From JAJXYN01 sp964532735 (GTDB lineage Bacteria > Patescibacteriota > Patescibacteriia > JAGPKW01), in NCBI GenBank assembly GCA_964532735.1, contig CAZHKK010000003.1:1-57927 (forward strand): 57,927 nucleotides of DNA. The letters run 5' to 3'. Made by a program: the position numbers and the translations under genes. Of this stretch, positions 33,237 to 44,971 are shown in pieces. Numbering within the stretch: the stretch's first letter is position 1; every line of letters starts with the position of its first letter. The notes beneath the pieces are model-generated. The model was not told the DNA's origin. It ran no database searches and was given only the letters and a program-made list of their open reading frames with translations.

Positions 33237-34934
33237 TTAGGAAGCTATTCTAAACACTTCTTCTACTGTTGTTATTCCAGATACTGCTTTTAGTAATCCA
33301 TCTTGAACCATTTTTATCATACCATCTTCCATCGCTAGTTTTTCTAATTCAAATTCTGAAACCTTACCTGACAATATAACTTCCTCTATCTTTGGAGTCA
33401 TTGTCATAACTTCATATAAACCTACTCTACCTTTATATCCTAAACCATGACATTTTTCACAACCTTTCCCTTTGTAAAAATGTAAATCGTTTAAATCAAC
33501 TTTAAAATTAGATTTTTCTGGAATTTCTGATAATATTTTTTTTACCTTTTCTAATTGTTCTTCTGATATTTCTACTTCTTCTTTACAATTAGAACATATT
33601 CTTCTAGCTAGTCTTTGAGCCATAACAGCATTAAGCGCTGGAGCTAATAAAAAAGGTTTAACACCCATAACCATAAATCTAGGAATAGCTGCTGGAGCAC
33701 TATTTGCATGAATTGTTGATATTACTTTATGACCAGTAAGAGCAGCTTCTACTGCGACTTCTGCTGTTTCTCCGTCTCTAATTTCTCCAACCATTACAAC
33801 ATTAGGATCTTGACGCAATATAGCCCTAAGACCTTTTGCAAAATCATAATCCCTACTATGATCTATCTGAGATTGATTTAACCCAGGTAATTTATATTCT
33901 ATAGGATCTTCTAATGTTATTATATTAACATCTGGTTTATTTAATTTGTTTAAAATAGCATATAAAGTTGTTGTTTTACCAGAACCAGTAGGACCAGTTG
34001 TAATAATCATACCTATTGGCTTATCTACTGCTGCTGTTAATCTTTCATTTGTACTACCTATCAAACCTAAATCTTCAAATTGTAAACTAGCTGCTGATGA
34101 TTTTAATAAACGCATAACAACTGATTCTCCAAAAGCTGTAGGTAAAGTAGAAACACGGATATCAACCTTGTCATCATCTAAAACAACAGTGATTCTTCCG
34201 TCTTGTGGAATATCTGAAATATTCATTTTAAGTTTAGCCATTAATTTTATTCTCGTAATTATTTTTGGCCATATTTCTTTTTTCACTGAAGCTATTTCAC
34301 TAAGCATTCCATCAACTCTAATACGAACTATTACTTTTGTTTCTGCTGCTTCTATATGAATATCTGAAGATCCAAACTGTATTGCTGCGGCTAAAATAAG
34401 CGTTATCATCTCTGATAATTCAACACCTTGCATTTTTTTGTTTACATCCTCAAAAGTTTTTAAATCTTCTTTAAATTTATCAAATACAGCTTGGTCTATT
34501 TTAAAACCATTAATAAATGTTTTAATTTTGGGCAATTTATCATAAAGAGCCATAGCTACTTCATGACTACCTTTTGATATAAAATATATCTTTTTTTTAG
34601 TATCTAATTCCCCTGTATCTAAAGCATTTATATAATCTATTACGTTATCGTTAAAGGTAGAAATACCTATTCTAATTTCCTGAAAAGCTCTATAAAAACA
34701 AACTATTCCGTATTTAGAACAATCTAATTGTGATATAGATTTTAAAGCTTCAGGACCTATAGGAAATTGATGAAGATCCATATAATCTAAACCAAAAATA
34801 GAAGCAGTAGCTGCAGCAGCTGCTTCTTCTTGTTTAATTTGTATTTTTTTATATGTTTCACTAAATTTGTCAGATATATTATCACTAGAAATTTGAAGTC
34901 CAGATTGGAGATTTTGATTTTCTTCTTGTTCCAT
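33237..34934 (-). CDS. pilB: Type IV pilus assembly ATPase PilB / GspE family
   Basis: Cytoplasmic hexameric motor for pilus extension. The 565-residue product has an N-terminal GspE/MshEN-like domain (about 35-130) and a core with SSDIHIEAAE (about 189-198). It has Walker A GPTGSGKTTT (about 314-323), the Asp box/Walker B region RQDPNVVMVGEIRDGETAE, and the His-box GHKVISTIHANS. The zinc tetracysteine CSNC...CEKCHGLGY sits near the C-terminus. All motor residues are present. PilC, PilT and pilins are not in the window, so their genes must be elsewhere. The N-terminus holds an unusual Ala run (EEAAAAATASI). Confidence 0.94.
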   Translation of the reverse strand: MEQEENQNLQSGLQISSDNISDKFSETYKKIQIKQEEAAAAATASIFGLDYMDLHQFPIGPEALKSISQLDCSKYGIVCFYRAFQEIRIGISTFNDNVIDYINALDTGELDTKKKIYFISKGSHEVAMALYDKLPKIKTFINGFKIDQAVFDKFKEDLKTFEDVNKKMQGVELSEMITLILAAAIQFGSSDIHIEAAETKVIVRIRVDGMLSEIASVKKEIWPKIITRIKLMAKLKMNISDIPQDGRITVVLDDDKVDIRVSTLPTAFGESVVMRLLKSSAASLQFEDLGLIGSTNERLTAAVDKPIGMIITTGPTGSGKTTTLYAILNKLNKPDVNIITLEDPIEYKLPGLNQSQIDHSRDYDFAKGLRAILRQDPNVVMVGEIRDGETAEVAVEAALTGHKVISTIHANSAPAAIPRFMVMGVKPFLLAPALNAVMAQRLARRICSNCKEEVEISEEQLEKVKKILSEIPEKSNFKVDLNDLHFYKGKGCEKCHGLGYKGRVGLYEVMTMTPKIEEVILSGKVSEFELEKLAMEDGMIKMVQDGLLKAVSGITTVEEVFRIAS

Positions 34935-34999
34935 ATTTTATTTTACCTTTTATTTACTACTACAGTATAACATAAACAAGAAACTGAGAGAAGATATAA

Positions 35000-36202
35000 T
35001 TAATTGCTATTTATTATATTTATCATCTCATCAACTTTTTTTTCCCAACCATAATCAATAACAGAATTTATTCTATCACTTTTATTTTTTTCACTAAAAT
35101 AATTTTCATCTTGCACTATATCTTTAATAAAACTAGAAAATTCTTCTTTGCTATTTGCTATTTTTATATAATTTCTAAATTTTTCTACCCCTGAAACATT
35201 TGTTGTAACAACAGGCTTTCCTGATGCTAAATATTCATATAATTTTTTTGGGTCCATTGAATTTATAAAATCATTAACTAAATGTGGAATTATGCAAACA
35301 TCAAAATTATTATAAATAAAAGGCATTTCTTTATATTTTATTTCTCCTATAAAACTTATATTTTTGTATTTTTTAAATCTTTGTATGTCAAAATTACCAT
35401 GAATAGGTCCAGCTATTAAAAAAAATAGCTCTTTATTATTATCTACAATAAAATCTAATAAATTTATATCTACTCTATCATTTTTTATAACTCCAACATA
35501 TCCTATTATTTTGTTGTAATCTTTTTTTATGTTTACTATATAATCATTTATTCTTTCTGAGTTTATTGGATTTTTATAATGTTCTAAATCAACTCCGTTT
35601 GATATAAATTTTATATTATTTTTCACATTAACACATGCCATAGCGGTTTCTGTAATTTGTTTACAATAAGCAATTTTTTCTAAATCATCTTTTAATTTTT
35701 CTGATACTGTAAATACAAAATTTGAATTTAAAACTATATCTTTATAGTTTTTTTCTAGTTTTTTTCTATATTTACTAAATATAGAATTATTGATCCAATT
35801 ATCAACAGTATCAAAATATTTTTTGTTATTTCTAAACAATCTTAGATATTTAGCATTTAAAGGGTTGTAATTTATTATTATAGCATCTTGAAAGTTTAAT
35901 TTAAAAATAGCTTTTTTAGCTCTTCTTAAACTTGTTGCAGATAAAGATATTAATTTATTATTTAATCTTCTTGCTACATAATGATGCCCCATGGCAATTA
36001 CATTTTTTCCAATTTTTTTGTAAACTTTTGATTTTAAATATAATCTTAAATAACTTCTTATATTAAACGGAAAAAAATCAATAGATAGAATTTCTTCTAC
36101 ATCATTTCTTTTTAATAATTCATCTAAAACATGCTTATTTCTATTGTATACACCTTTATCCCATTCAAATTGAGATGACATATTTAACAATATAAATTTC
36201 AT
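35000..36202 (-). CDS. Glycosyltransferase, GT-B fold (GT4-like)
   Basis: Transfers a sugar from an activated donor to a glycan or lipid. The 400-residue product has the GT-B pattern. The C-terminal Rossmann half shows IGYVGVIKNDR (about 226-236), FFLIAGPIHG, the linker ISFIGEIKYKEMPFIYNN and the nucleotide-binding signature SMDPKKLYEYLASGKPVVTT (about 320-339). The E of the EX7E-type motif is in YEYLASGKPVV. Donor and acceptor cannot be told from sequence. It stands alone between dnaA and pilB. Confidence 0.85.
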   Translation of the reverse strand: MKFILLNMSSQFEWDKGVYNRNKHVLDELLKRNDVEEILSIDFFPFNIRSYLRLYLKSKVYKKIGKNVIAMGHHYVARRLNNKLISLSATSLRRAKKAIFKLNFQDAIIINYNPLNAKYLRLFRNNKKYFDTVDNWINNSIFSKYRKKLEKNYKDIVLNSNFVFTVSEKLKDDLEKIAYCKQITETAMACVNVKNNIKFISNGVDLEHYKNPINSERINDYIVNIKKDYNKIIGYVGVIKNDRVDINLLDFIVDNNKELFFLIAGPIHGNFDIQRFKKYKNISFIGEIKYKEMPFIYNNFDVCIIPHLVNDFINSMDPKKLYEYLASGKPVVTTNVSGVEKFRNYIKIANSKEEFSSFIKDIVQDENYFSEKNKSDRINSVIDYGWEKKVDEMINIINSN

Positions 36203-36261
36203 ATTTATTTATTAATTACTTATTTATATCAAATTACATCATTTTTTTTAGAAATGCAAAA

Positions 36262-36287
36262 AAAATCGTGAACCAAATCACGATTTT
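36262..36287 (-). terminator. Terminator of dnaA
   Basis: 10-bp perfect stem AAAATCGTGA (36262-36271) with 36278-36287, loop CCAAA plus A, then T-rich; it touches the stop codon. Confidence 0.85.
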
Positions 36288-37692
36288 ATTCATAACTACC
36301 ATTGTAAAGTCTTTCTCTAATCATTTCTATATCTTTTTTTGTTCTATTATTAGCAGCTACTTCTGTTTTTATTTTTTGATAAGAATGCATTGCTGTTGTA
36401 TGATCTCTATTTCCCAATTCTGACCCTATGTTTGGAAAAGATGCATCTAATTCTTCTCTTAATAAATACATAGCTATTTGTCTTGGAGTAACTAATTCTT
36501 TTTTTCTACTAACGCCTTTTATACTCTCTACGGTTACATCAAAAAAACTAGCTACCGTTTCTATAAGTTGTTGGGGGGAAAACTTTACATTCTTTTTATT
36601 TTGTTCATTATAAACCGTTATTAAGTCTCTTACGTTTTCTATAGTTGGGTCTATTCTTCTTAATTCATACTGAACAATAATCTTATTTAATATACCTTCT
36701 ATTTCTCTTACGCTTTTTTGAACTTCTGTTGCTATATATCTTATAACATTATCATCAAAATTATATTTTTTTTCTGATAATTTAGCTTTTATTATAGCCA
36801 TTCTTGTTTCTAAGTCTGGTTCTGAAATATCAGCTATCATACCAGAAGAGAATCTTGATTTTAATCTTTCTTGAAAGGCAGACAAAGCTTGAGGTGGTCT
36901 ATCTGACGTTAATACTATTTGACAATTTTTTTGATGATATTCATTAAATGTATTAAATAATTCCTCTTGTGTTCCTTCTTTTCCAGCTAAAAACTGAATA
37001 TCATCTATTATTATAACATCATATGATCTATATTTTAACCTAAAATCTTTCATTCTTCCACCTTTTATTGCATCAACATAATCATTAGTAAATCTTTCAG
37101 ATGTTATATAAAGAATTTTTTTATCTGCTGAATTTTTTATTATTTCATTACCTATACCTTGTGCTAAATGAGTTTTTCCTATTCCAACTCCACCATAAAT
37201 AAATAAAGGATTAAATTTTTCACCAGGAAATTCTGCAACACCTCTTGCAGCAGCATAAGCTAATTCATTATTTTTACCCACAATAAAAGTATCAAATGTA
37301 TATTTTGGATTTAGATTAAAAACACCCAAAGAACTTTCTTTTTTTTCTATTTTATTTTGAGAAGAAAAATTTTCTTGTTGAATTTGAGTAGAAGATCTAT
37401 TTTGTTGCTCATATTTTGCAACAGTTTTTTCATCTCCTACTAAAGAAACTTCATATGTAATCTTTTTAATTTTACCATCACTAACTTCTTGTAAAGAATT
37501 TAGTATATCTTTATGATATTTTTTAGATAACCAAGCTTGAGCAAAAGCGTGAGGTGTAGCCAAAATAACATGTTCTTCATTATCTACAATCTCAATAATG
37601 AATGTATTTTTAAACCAAGTAGCAAAATTTGCCTTACTTAAAGTTAGCTCCAACCTACCTAAAGCAGCTTGCCAAATTTGTTTTTTGTCCAT
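36286..37692 (-). CDS. dnaA: Chromosomal replication initiator DnaA
   Basis: Binds DnaA boxes and melts the origin. The 468-residue product has domain I (1-85), a Gln/Ser-rich linker (about 105-130), an AAA+ domain with Walker A GGVGIGKTHLA (about 166-176) and Walker B IIIDDIQFLAGKEGTQEE, and the C-terminal DNA-binding domain with signature GNRDHTTAMHS (about 435-445). dnaN and other usual oriC neighbours are absent. The leader has a 9-bp hairpin, and the promoter lies next to a periodic set of DnaA-box-like sites. Confidence 0.97.
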   Translation of the reverse strand: MDKKQIWQAALGRLELTLSKANFATWFKNTFIIEIVDNEEHVILATPHAFAQAWLSKKYHKDILNSLQEVSDGKIKKITYEVSLVGDEKTVAKYEQQNRSSTQIQQENFSSQNKIEKKESSLGVFNLNPKYTFDTFIVGKNNELAYAAARGVAEFPGEKFNPLFIYGGVGIGKTHLAQGIGNEIIKNSADKKILYITSERFTNDYVDAIKGGRMKDFRLKYRSYDVIIIDDIQFLAGKEGTQEELFNTFNEYHQKNCQIVLTSDRPPQALSAFQERLKSRFSSGMIADISEPDLETRMAIIKAKLSEKKYNFDDNVIRYIATEVQKSVREIEGILNKIIVQYELRRIDPTIENVRDLITVYNEQNKKNVKFSPQQLIETVASFFDVTVESIKGVSRKKELVTPRQIAMYLLREELDASFPNIGSELGNRDHTTAMHSYQKIKTEVAANNRTKKDIEMIRERLYNGSYE

Positions 37693-37725
37693 CGTGCCTT
37701 CTTAATTTTACTTAAATTGCAATAC

Positions 37726-37751
37726 TTATAGAGATTTGTCCTTCTCTATAA
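37726..37751 (-). other. Hairpin in the dnaA leader
   Basis: 9-bp perfect stem TTATAGAGA (37726-37734) with 37743-37751, 8-nt loop, between the predicted start of transcription and the dnaA ATG. Confidence 0.5.
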
Positions 37752-37765
37752 ATCAATTTGAAAAC

Positions 37766-37774
37766 ATTCTATCA
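37766..37774 (-). promoter_or_regulatory. Extended -10 promoter of dnaA
   Basis: TGATAGAAT on the minus strand, about 74 nt upstream of the ATG; identical to the element at recQ and at the 267-aa hypothetical gene. Confidence 0.55.
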
Positions 37775-37785
37775 CTTAATTCTCC

Positions 37786-37854
37786 TGTGGAAAACTATGT
37801 CACTAGTTTATATTTTGTGGAGAAAATGTCAATATCTATCAAATTTGTGTAACT
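37786..37854 (+). promoter_or_regulatory. Candidate oriC / DnaA-box cluster
   Basis: Three TGTG-starting nonamers, TGTGGAAAA (37786-37794), TGTGGAGAA (37816-37824) and TGTGTAACT (37846-37854), lie exactly 30 bp apart in the same orientation, next to dnaA and followed by AT-rich DNA. Each deviates from TGTGGATAA by one or more bases. The dnaA-rpmF spacer (37693-37989, 297 nt) is the best origin candidate in the window. Confidence 0.45.
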
Positions 37855-37869
37855 TTACATATAAAGTTA

Positions 37870-37897
37870 TTGACAATTTTTTATACATACATATAAA
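37870..37897 (+). promoter_or_regulatory. Promoter of rpmF
   Basis: -35 TTGACA (37870-37875), 16-nt spacer, -10 TATAAA (37892-37897). Confidence 0.55.
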
Positions 37898-37989
37898 AAT
37901 TAGTTTTTATTATATACATGTTGATTTTTTTTAAAATATAGTATAAAATATATATTATCTTAGTAATTTTAAATTTTAATTTTTAGAAC

Positions 37990-38172
37990 ATGGGTTTACC
38001 ATCAAAGAGAACACCAAAGAATAAGACAAGAACTAGAAATAATCCTGCTAACCATGGAAAGAGTTTAGTGTTAAAATCTACAAATACTTGTCCAAAATGC
38101 GGAAATACAAAACTCTCTCATAGAGCTTGTAAGTTTTGTGGAGCTTATAAAGTAGAGAAAGCTACAAAATAA
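37990..38172 (+). CDS. rpmF: Ribosomal protein bL32
   Basis: Small 50S protein. The 60-residue product starts MGLPSKRTPKNKTRTR and has a zinc ribbon CPKC...CKFC (about residues 35-51), so it is the zinc-binding C+ form. Length is typical. It is divergent from dnaA, has a terminator after it, and is followed by nusB and rnc; rpmF near rnc is common in bacteria. Confidence 0.96.
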   Translation: MGLPSKRTPKNKTRTRNNPANHGKSLVLKSTNTCPKCGNTKLSHRACKFCGAYKVEKATK

Positions 38173-38179
38173 TATCCCT

Positions 38180-38209
38180 CAAAAACATAAAGTAATATTT
38201 ATGTTTTTG
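38180..38209 (+). terminator. Terminator of rpmF
   Basis: 12-bp perfect stem CAAAAACATAAA (38180-38191) with 38198-38209, loop GTAATA. Confidence 0.82.
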
Positions 38210-38240
38210 TTTATTTTTAAAAGGTTTTAAGTTTATAATT

Positions 38241-39260
38241 ATGTCTAATAGACACTTAGTTCGTTCAATAGTATTACAAAGTCTTTTTGAATGGGACTTT
38301 AAAGATGGAAATATAAAAATTGATGATGTATTGGAATACAACATTGGTTCTTTCGCTTCTATGTTATCTTTTAAAGATGACTTTCTTCAATTTTTAAGTA
38401 AAGGCGTTACAAGAAATATAAAAAAAATTGATAAAATAATAAAAAACTTTGCTCCAGAATGGCCAATAAATCAAATTTCCACAGTTGATAGAAATATTTT
38501 AAGAATAGCTATTTTTGAATTAATTTATAGCAGTTATACACCATACAAAGTTGTTATAAATGAAGCTATAGAATTAGCTAAAAACTTTAGTGGAGAAAAA
38601 TCTTCAAAATTTATAAATGGTGTATTAGGATCTGTTATAAATGAAATCAATAATCATATTGATAAAATTTATAACATTGATTTTATAATAAAAAACAATG
38701 AGAATAATACTTATCTCTCTATAAAACAAGATAATTGTTTTAAGTTTTTTAGAATTAATAATAAATTTAAAGAAGAAATAGAAAAAGAAAAAGATAATAA
38801 ATTTAAAGAAGAAATAGAAAAAGAAAAAGATAATAAAGATAATAAAGATAATAAATCTTCTGAAATATTAGATAAAAATGAAATAAAAGCAGAAGAAATA
38901 AAGGAAGATATAATAGAATCTGACGAGATACAACCTAAAGAAGAAATAATTATAAATGATAAAGATAATTTCTCTGAATATTTAAATTTTGCATCAAAAG
39001 AATTTTCTAAATATTTTAATATAAATAATTTAAATATAAAATCTATAGATGATGTTAATTACTCTATTATAAAAGAAAACGATAAAAAAGCATTATTCCC
39101 AAAAATAACACTAAAGAATATATTTTTTGTTCTTGTAGAAATAAATAACATTAAAGACATTAAACTTCCAAATGAGACGTTTGAATGGAAAAAAAAAGAA
39201 GATATGCTATCTTCAATAAATTATAAAAATATAAAAAATATCTTAAGTAAAATAATTTAA
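38241..39260 (+). CDS. nusB: NusB-domain protein with long C-terminal extension
   Basis: Residues 1-140 are a NusB domain (RHLVRSIVLQSLFEWDF, INQISTVDRNILRIAIFEL, VVINEAIELAKNFSGEKSSKFINGVLG). NusB binds rRNA boxA with S10 in antitermination. The product is 339 residues, more than double the usual 130-150. The extra 200 residues contain a repetitive charged stretch (two copies of NKFKEEIEKEKD, then DNKDNK, about 174-205) and a final globular-looking part (about 240-339). Part of this (LPNETFEWKKKEDMLSSINY) recalls the end of a Nudix fold, but no Nudix box is present. It is followed by rnc after 17 nt, so rRNA antitermination and processing genes share a unit. Confidence 0.9.
   Translation: MSNRHLVRSIVLQSLFEWDFKDGNIKIDDVLEYNIGSFASMLSFKDDFLQFLSKGVTRNIKKIDKIIKNFAPEWPINQISTVDRNILRIAIFELIYSSYTPYKVVINEAIELAKNFSGEKSSKFINGVLGSVINEINNHIDKIYNIDFIIKNNENNTYLSIKQDNCFKFFRINNKFKEEIEKEKDNKFKEEIEKEKDNKDNKDNKSSEILDKNEIKAEEIKEDIIESDEIQPKEEIIINDKDNFSEYLNFASKEFSKYFNINNLNIKSIDDVNYSIIKENDKKALFPKITLKNIFFVLVEINNIKDIKLPNETFEWKKKEDMLSSINYKNIKNILSKII
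38760..38858 (+). repeat. 36-bp tandem repeat inside nusB
   Basis: Two identical 36-bp units (38760-38795 and 38796-38831) followed by three 9-bp AATAAAGAT-type units, coding the charged linker. Confidence 0.85.
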
Positions 39261-39277
39261 AAAATAATTTTTCTAAT

Positions 39278-39991
39278 ATGGATGAACGCTTAAAAGAACT
39301 AGAAAAGAAAATAAAAATACCTTTTAAAAATAAAAATACCTTAAAAAATGCTCTTGTTCATAGATCCTTTTTGAATGAAAAAACAGATTTTGAACTTTCA
39401 AGCAATGAAAGACTTGAATTCCTTGGAGATGCAGTTTTGGAACTTGTTGTAACTGAATTTTTATTTAAACATCAAAAAGAAGAAGAAGGAGTTTTAACAA
39501 GCTTTAGAGCTAGTTTAGTTAATACAGATATGTTAAGTAGAGTGGCAAATGAATTAAATATAACAGAATATCTTTATTTAAGTAAAGGAGAAAAAAGTGA
39601 TATAAATTCAAAATCAAAAAAAAGTATATTAGCTGATGCTTGTGAAGCTATAATTGGAGCAATTTATTTAGATCAAGGATTTTCAAAAGCTAAAAAATTT
39701 ATACAAGAAAACTTATTAATTCATTTTAATGAAATTTTAGAAAGTAAATCTTATATAGATTTTAAAACATTTTTCCAAGAAGTTGCTCAAGAAAAAATAG
39801 GAATAACACCAACATATAAAGTACTTGAAGAATCTGGTCCCGATCATGATAAAATATTTAAAATAGGACTTTATATAGGTGAAGAAGAAATATCTACGGG
39901 AATTGGAAAAAATAAACAAAAAGCCCAAGAAGATGCTGCTAAAAATGGTATAGAAAAAAAAGATTGGTGGAATGAAATAAAAGACAAATAA
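39278..39991 (+). CDS. rnc: Ribonuclease III
   Basis: Double-strand-specific endoribonuclease that matures rRNA. The 237-residue product has the catalytic signature NERLEFLGDAVLELVV (about 43-58), the second acidic site in ADACEAIIGAIYLDQG (about 113-128), and a C-terminal dsRBD (about 160-230) ending GIGKNKQKAQEDAAKNGI. All catalytic Asp/Glu residues are present. It converges on the 5S/23S unit, whose transcript has a long flanking stem that would be its substrate. Confidence 0.96.
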   Translation: MDERLKELEKKIKIPFKNKNTLKNALVHRSFLNEKTDFELSSNERLEFLGDAVLELVVTEFLFKHQKEEEGVLTSFRASLVNTDMLSRVANELNITEYLYLSKGEKSDINSKSKKSILADACEAIIGAIYLDQGFSKAKKFIQENLLIHFNEILESKSYIDFKTFFQEVAQEKIGITPTYKVLEESGPDHDKIFKIGLYIGEEEISTGIGKNKQKAQEDAAKNGIEKKDWWNEIKDK

Positions 39992-40019
39992 AAAAATAGC
40001 AATAAACTTGCTATTTTTT
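39991..40019 (+). terminator. Terminator of rnc
   Basis: 12-bp perfect stem AAAAAATAGCAA (39991-40002) with 40008-40019, loop TAAAC. Confidence 0.88.
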
Positions 40020-40074
40020 TTATTACAATAAAATAGATATACTAGACTTTTTAGACAAATAAAAAAGAAGAACA

Positions 40075-40189
<115 letters not shown>

Positions 40190-40214
40190 TATTCTTCTTA
40201 GTTTCCAGCTATTG

Positions 40215-40254
40215 AAGACTTGTAAACTTAAAATTAAATAGAGATTTAGAATAG
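40215..40254 (-). other. 3' half of the pre-23S processing stem
   Basis: This spacer segment between 23S and 5S is an imperfect reverse complement of 43404-43447 upstream of 23S (blocks ATTCTAAAT, CTATTTAATTTT and ACAA.TCTT match). The two would pair in the primary transcript and loop out the 23S, a typical RNase III substrate. Confidence 0.6.
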
Positions 40255-40297
40255 TTTAATGTAGCATTTATTAACCAAAGAATTTCATCATTATTGT

Positions 40298-43264
<2,967 letters not shown>

Positions 43265-43370
43265 ACAAGAATAACGAAATTCTTGTTTATTCTCTCGAAT
43301 GTTATTTTAAAACATATTTAAGTAACAATATATGAGAAATTACATATATTAATTAATACTTTTTACTCGC

Positions 43371-43402
43371 TTTCTTATAGGTAGACTTAGACCTATAAGA
43401 AA
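43371..43402 (-). other. Hairpin in the pre-23S leader
   Basis: 12-bp perfect stem TTTCTTATAGGT (43371-43382) with 43391-43402, loop AGACTTAG, no T run; next to the processing stem. Confidence 0.6.
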
Positions 43403-43403
43403 T

Positions 43404-43447
43404 ATTCTAAATTCACTCTCTATTTAATTTTTAATCTACAAATCTTT
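43404..43447 (-). other. 5' half of the pre-23S processing stem
   Basis: Complementary partner of 40215-40254 on the other side of 23S. Confidence 0.6.
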
Positions 43448-43640
43448 AACAACTGAATTTAGGCTAAAACATTTTTTAGACTATGTCAAATGTTAAATTT
43501 AGACAACAAAAAATAACCAATAGCATTTATTATTATAAAAATTGTGATAATAGCAAATGCTTAGAGGTTATTAATAATTTATTATAACTTAAGCGTTCTG
43601 GTTTTCCTACTTTTGTTTTCTTATTTTTTGGATGTTAAGT

Positions 43641-43669
43641 ATTATAGTCTAAAAAATTTTTTTAGTCAA
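43641..43669 (-). promoter_or_regulatory. rRNA promoter
   Basis: Minus strand: -35 TTGACT (43664-43669), 17-nt spacer, -10 TATAAT (43641-43646). The -35 overlaps the last codon and stop of the upstream gene. Confidence 0.75.
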
Positions 43670-44885
43670 TACCCCATTTTTTTATGATGTTATCAACATC
43701 AATTTCTGGCTTTTTTTTGCATAAATTTTTAATAGATTGAGATAAAACTATTTCGTATAAAACTTTCTCTCTTGGGTCTTTTTTTTCTGAAAAAATTATT
43801 TTATTTGTTTTTATCATAGACCTTTCTATTTCTTCTGAAATTTTTTTAAATTGTTCATTTTCGTCTTCAGAATAATCCAAAACCTTTGATATCATAAGCT
43901 TAACATTGTTTATTTTTTTTGTAAAAGAAGCATACCCATCAAAAATATTTTTGATCTTATCATTATCTTGAGACATTTTATATAATTTTGTTAAAAAATA
44001 TATTTTTGAAGTTTTCTTTTGATAATCAGATCTTATATCCGCCAATTCTACAATTATTTCTCTTTTTTCTTCTACAGATAATTTATAATCCAAGTTTATT
44101 CTTCTTATTTCTAATTCTTTTTTTAATTTTTCTTCTATTTCTTTTAATTCTCCATCGTTAGCGTATCCTGTATCTATATGAAAAAATATTTTATTTAAAA
44201 TATCAAAACTCTTATCAAATTTAAAATTGTTAAAATTTAATTCAATTTTATCTATTATATCTTTCGTTTTTATTGATTTACCTTTAAAAGATTCTAGTGT
44301 TTTTTCTATTATTCTAGATGAAGCATATATAGCTTGATCTCCTCCTTTGTGCCCGTATAATTCATTAAAATAATTTAAATACATAAGATCAATAAAAACA
44401 ACTTCTACTCCTATATCTCTACTGATAACAATTACAAATTCATCTCCACCATATCTGTAAATTTCAATATCATTAATGTTTGAACTATTTAATTTTTCTG
44501 TTTTTTCTCTTTTTATTATCAAATTTGTAAGGTGATGATAGCAAAGTTTTTTAATTTTAAGACCACTAACTTCATCTAATGAAAGTTTTTGTATTATATT
44601 ATTAATTTCTCCTAAAAAAACTCTTAATTTAAAAGAACACCTACTATTTTCTTCTAAAAAATTTTTTATTAAAATTATATTTTCTTTATTTTCTTTGTTT
44701 TTTTTAATATCTCTTTCTATTTCATTAAAAGCTTCAAAAGCTTCCATTGTTAATTCGTGTATACTATTTGATTTATTATAAAAATCCAACAAATCTAATT
44801 CTGTTTGTTTTATGTTTATTCTTTTATTACTATCTAAATCAATACCTTCTTTTTTGTTATTTTTTTTGAAATCAAAAAAAGCCAT
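43662..44885 (-). CDS. GGDEF-like protein with reordered motifs
   Basis: The 407-residue product has a helical N-terminus (about 25-100), then DEVSGLKIKKL (104-114), resembling the DxLTGLxNR start of GGDEF domains. RYGGDEF (144-150) comes next, and only after it the block FIDLMYLNYF...YGHKGGD (164-183), which in normal GGDEF domains precedes RYGGDEF. A long coiled C-terminal half (about 235-400) follows. Active-site residues look intact, so diguanylate cyclase-type chemistry is possible but unproven. It has no membrane segment. Its stop codon overlaps the rRNA promoter. A weak Shine-Dalgarno sequence (AAAGG) is present. Confidence 0.72.
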   Translation of the reverse strand: MAFFDFKKNNKKEGIDLDSNKRINIKQTELDLLDFYNKSNSIHELTMEAFEAFNEIERDIKKNKENKENIILIKNFLEENSRCSFKLRVFLGEINNIIQKLSLDEVSGLKIKKLCYHHLTNLIIKREKTEKLNSSNINDIEIYRYGGDEFVIVISRDIGVEVVFIDLMYLNYFNELYGHKGGDQAIYASSRIIEKTLESFKGKSIKTKDIIDKIELNFNNFKFDKSFDILNKIFFHIDTGYANDGELKEIEEKLKKELEIRRINLDYKLSVEEKREIIVELADIRSDYQKKTSKIYFLTKLYKMSQDNDKIKNIFDGYASFTKKINNVKLMISKVLDYSEDENEQFKKISEEIERSMIKTNKIIFSEKKDPREKVLYEIVLSQSIKNLCKKKPEIDVDNIIKKWGID

Positions 44886-44942
44886 TATTTTAAACCTTTA
44901 TTTTTAATATTTTAAATTATATCATAATATATAAAAAAGAAA

Positions 44943-44971
44943 AAAGAAAATAATTACAAATTATTTTCTTT
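44943..44971 (-). terminator. Terminator of the MYG1 gene
   Basis: 13-bp perfect A/T-rich stem (44943-44955 with 44959-44971, loop ACA), stop codon inside. Confidence 0.7.

Larger units (their letters stand above)
43265..43661 (-). promoter_or_regulatory. Leader of the 23S-5S unit (no gene)
   Basis: A 397-nt gene-free stretch. It holds the rRNA promoter, a 12-bp hairpin (43371-43402), the 5' half of the processing stem (43404-43447), and a second TTGACA (about 43485) with only a weak -10. It contains no tRNA and no 16S sequence. Confidence 0.7.
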
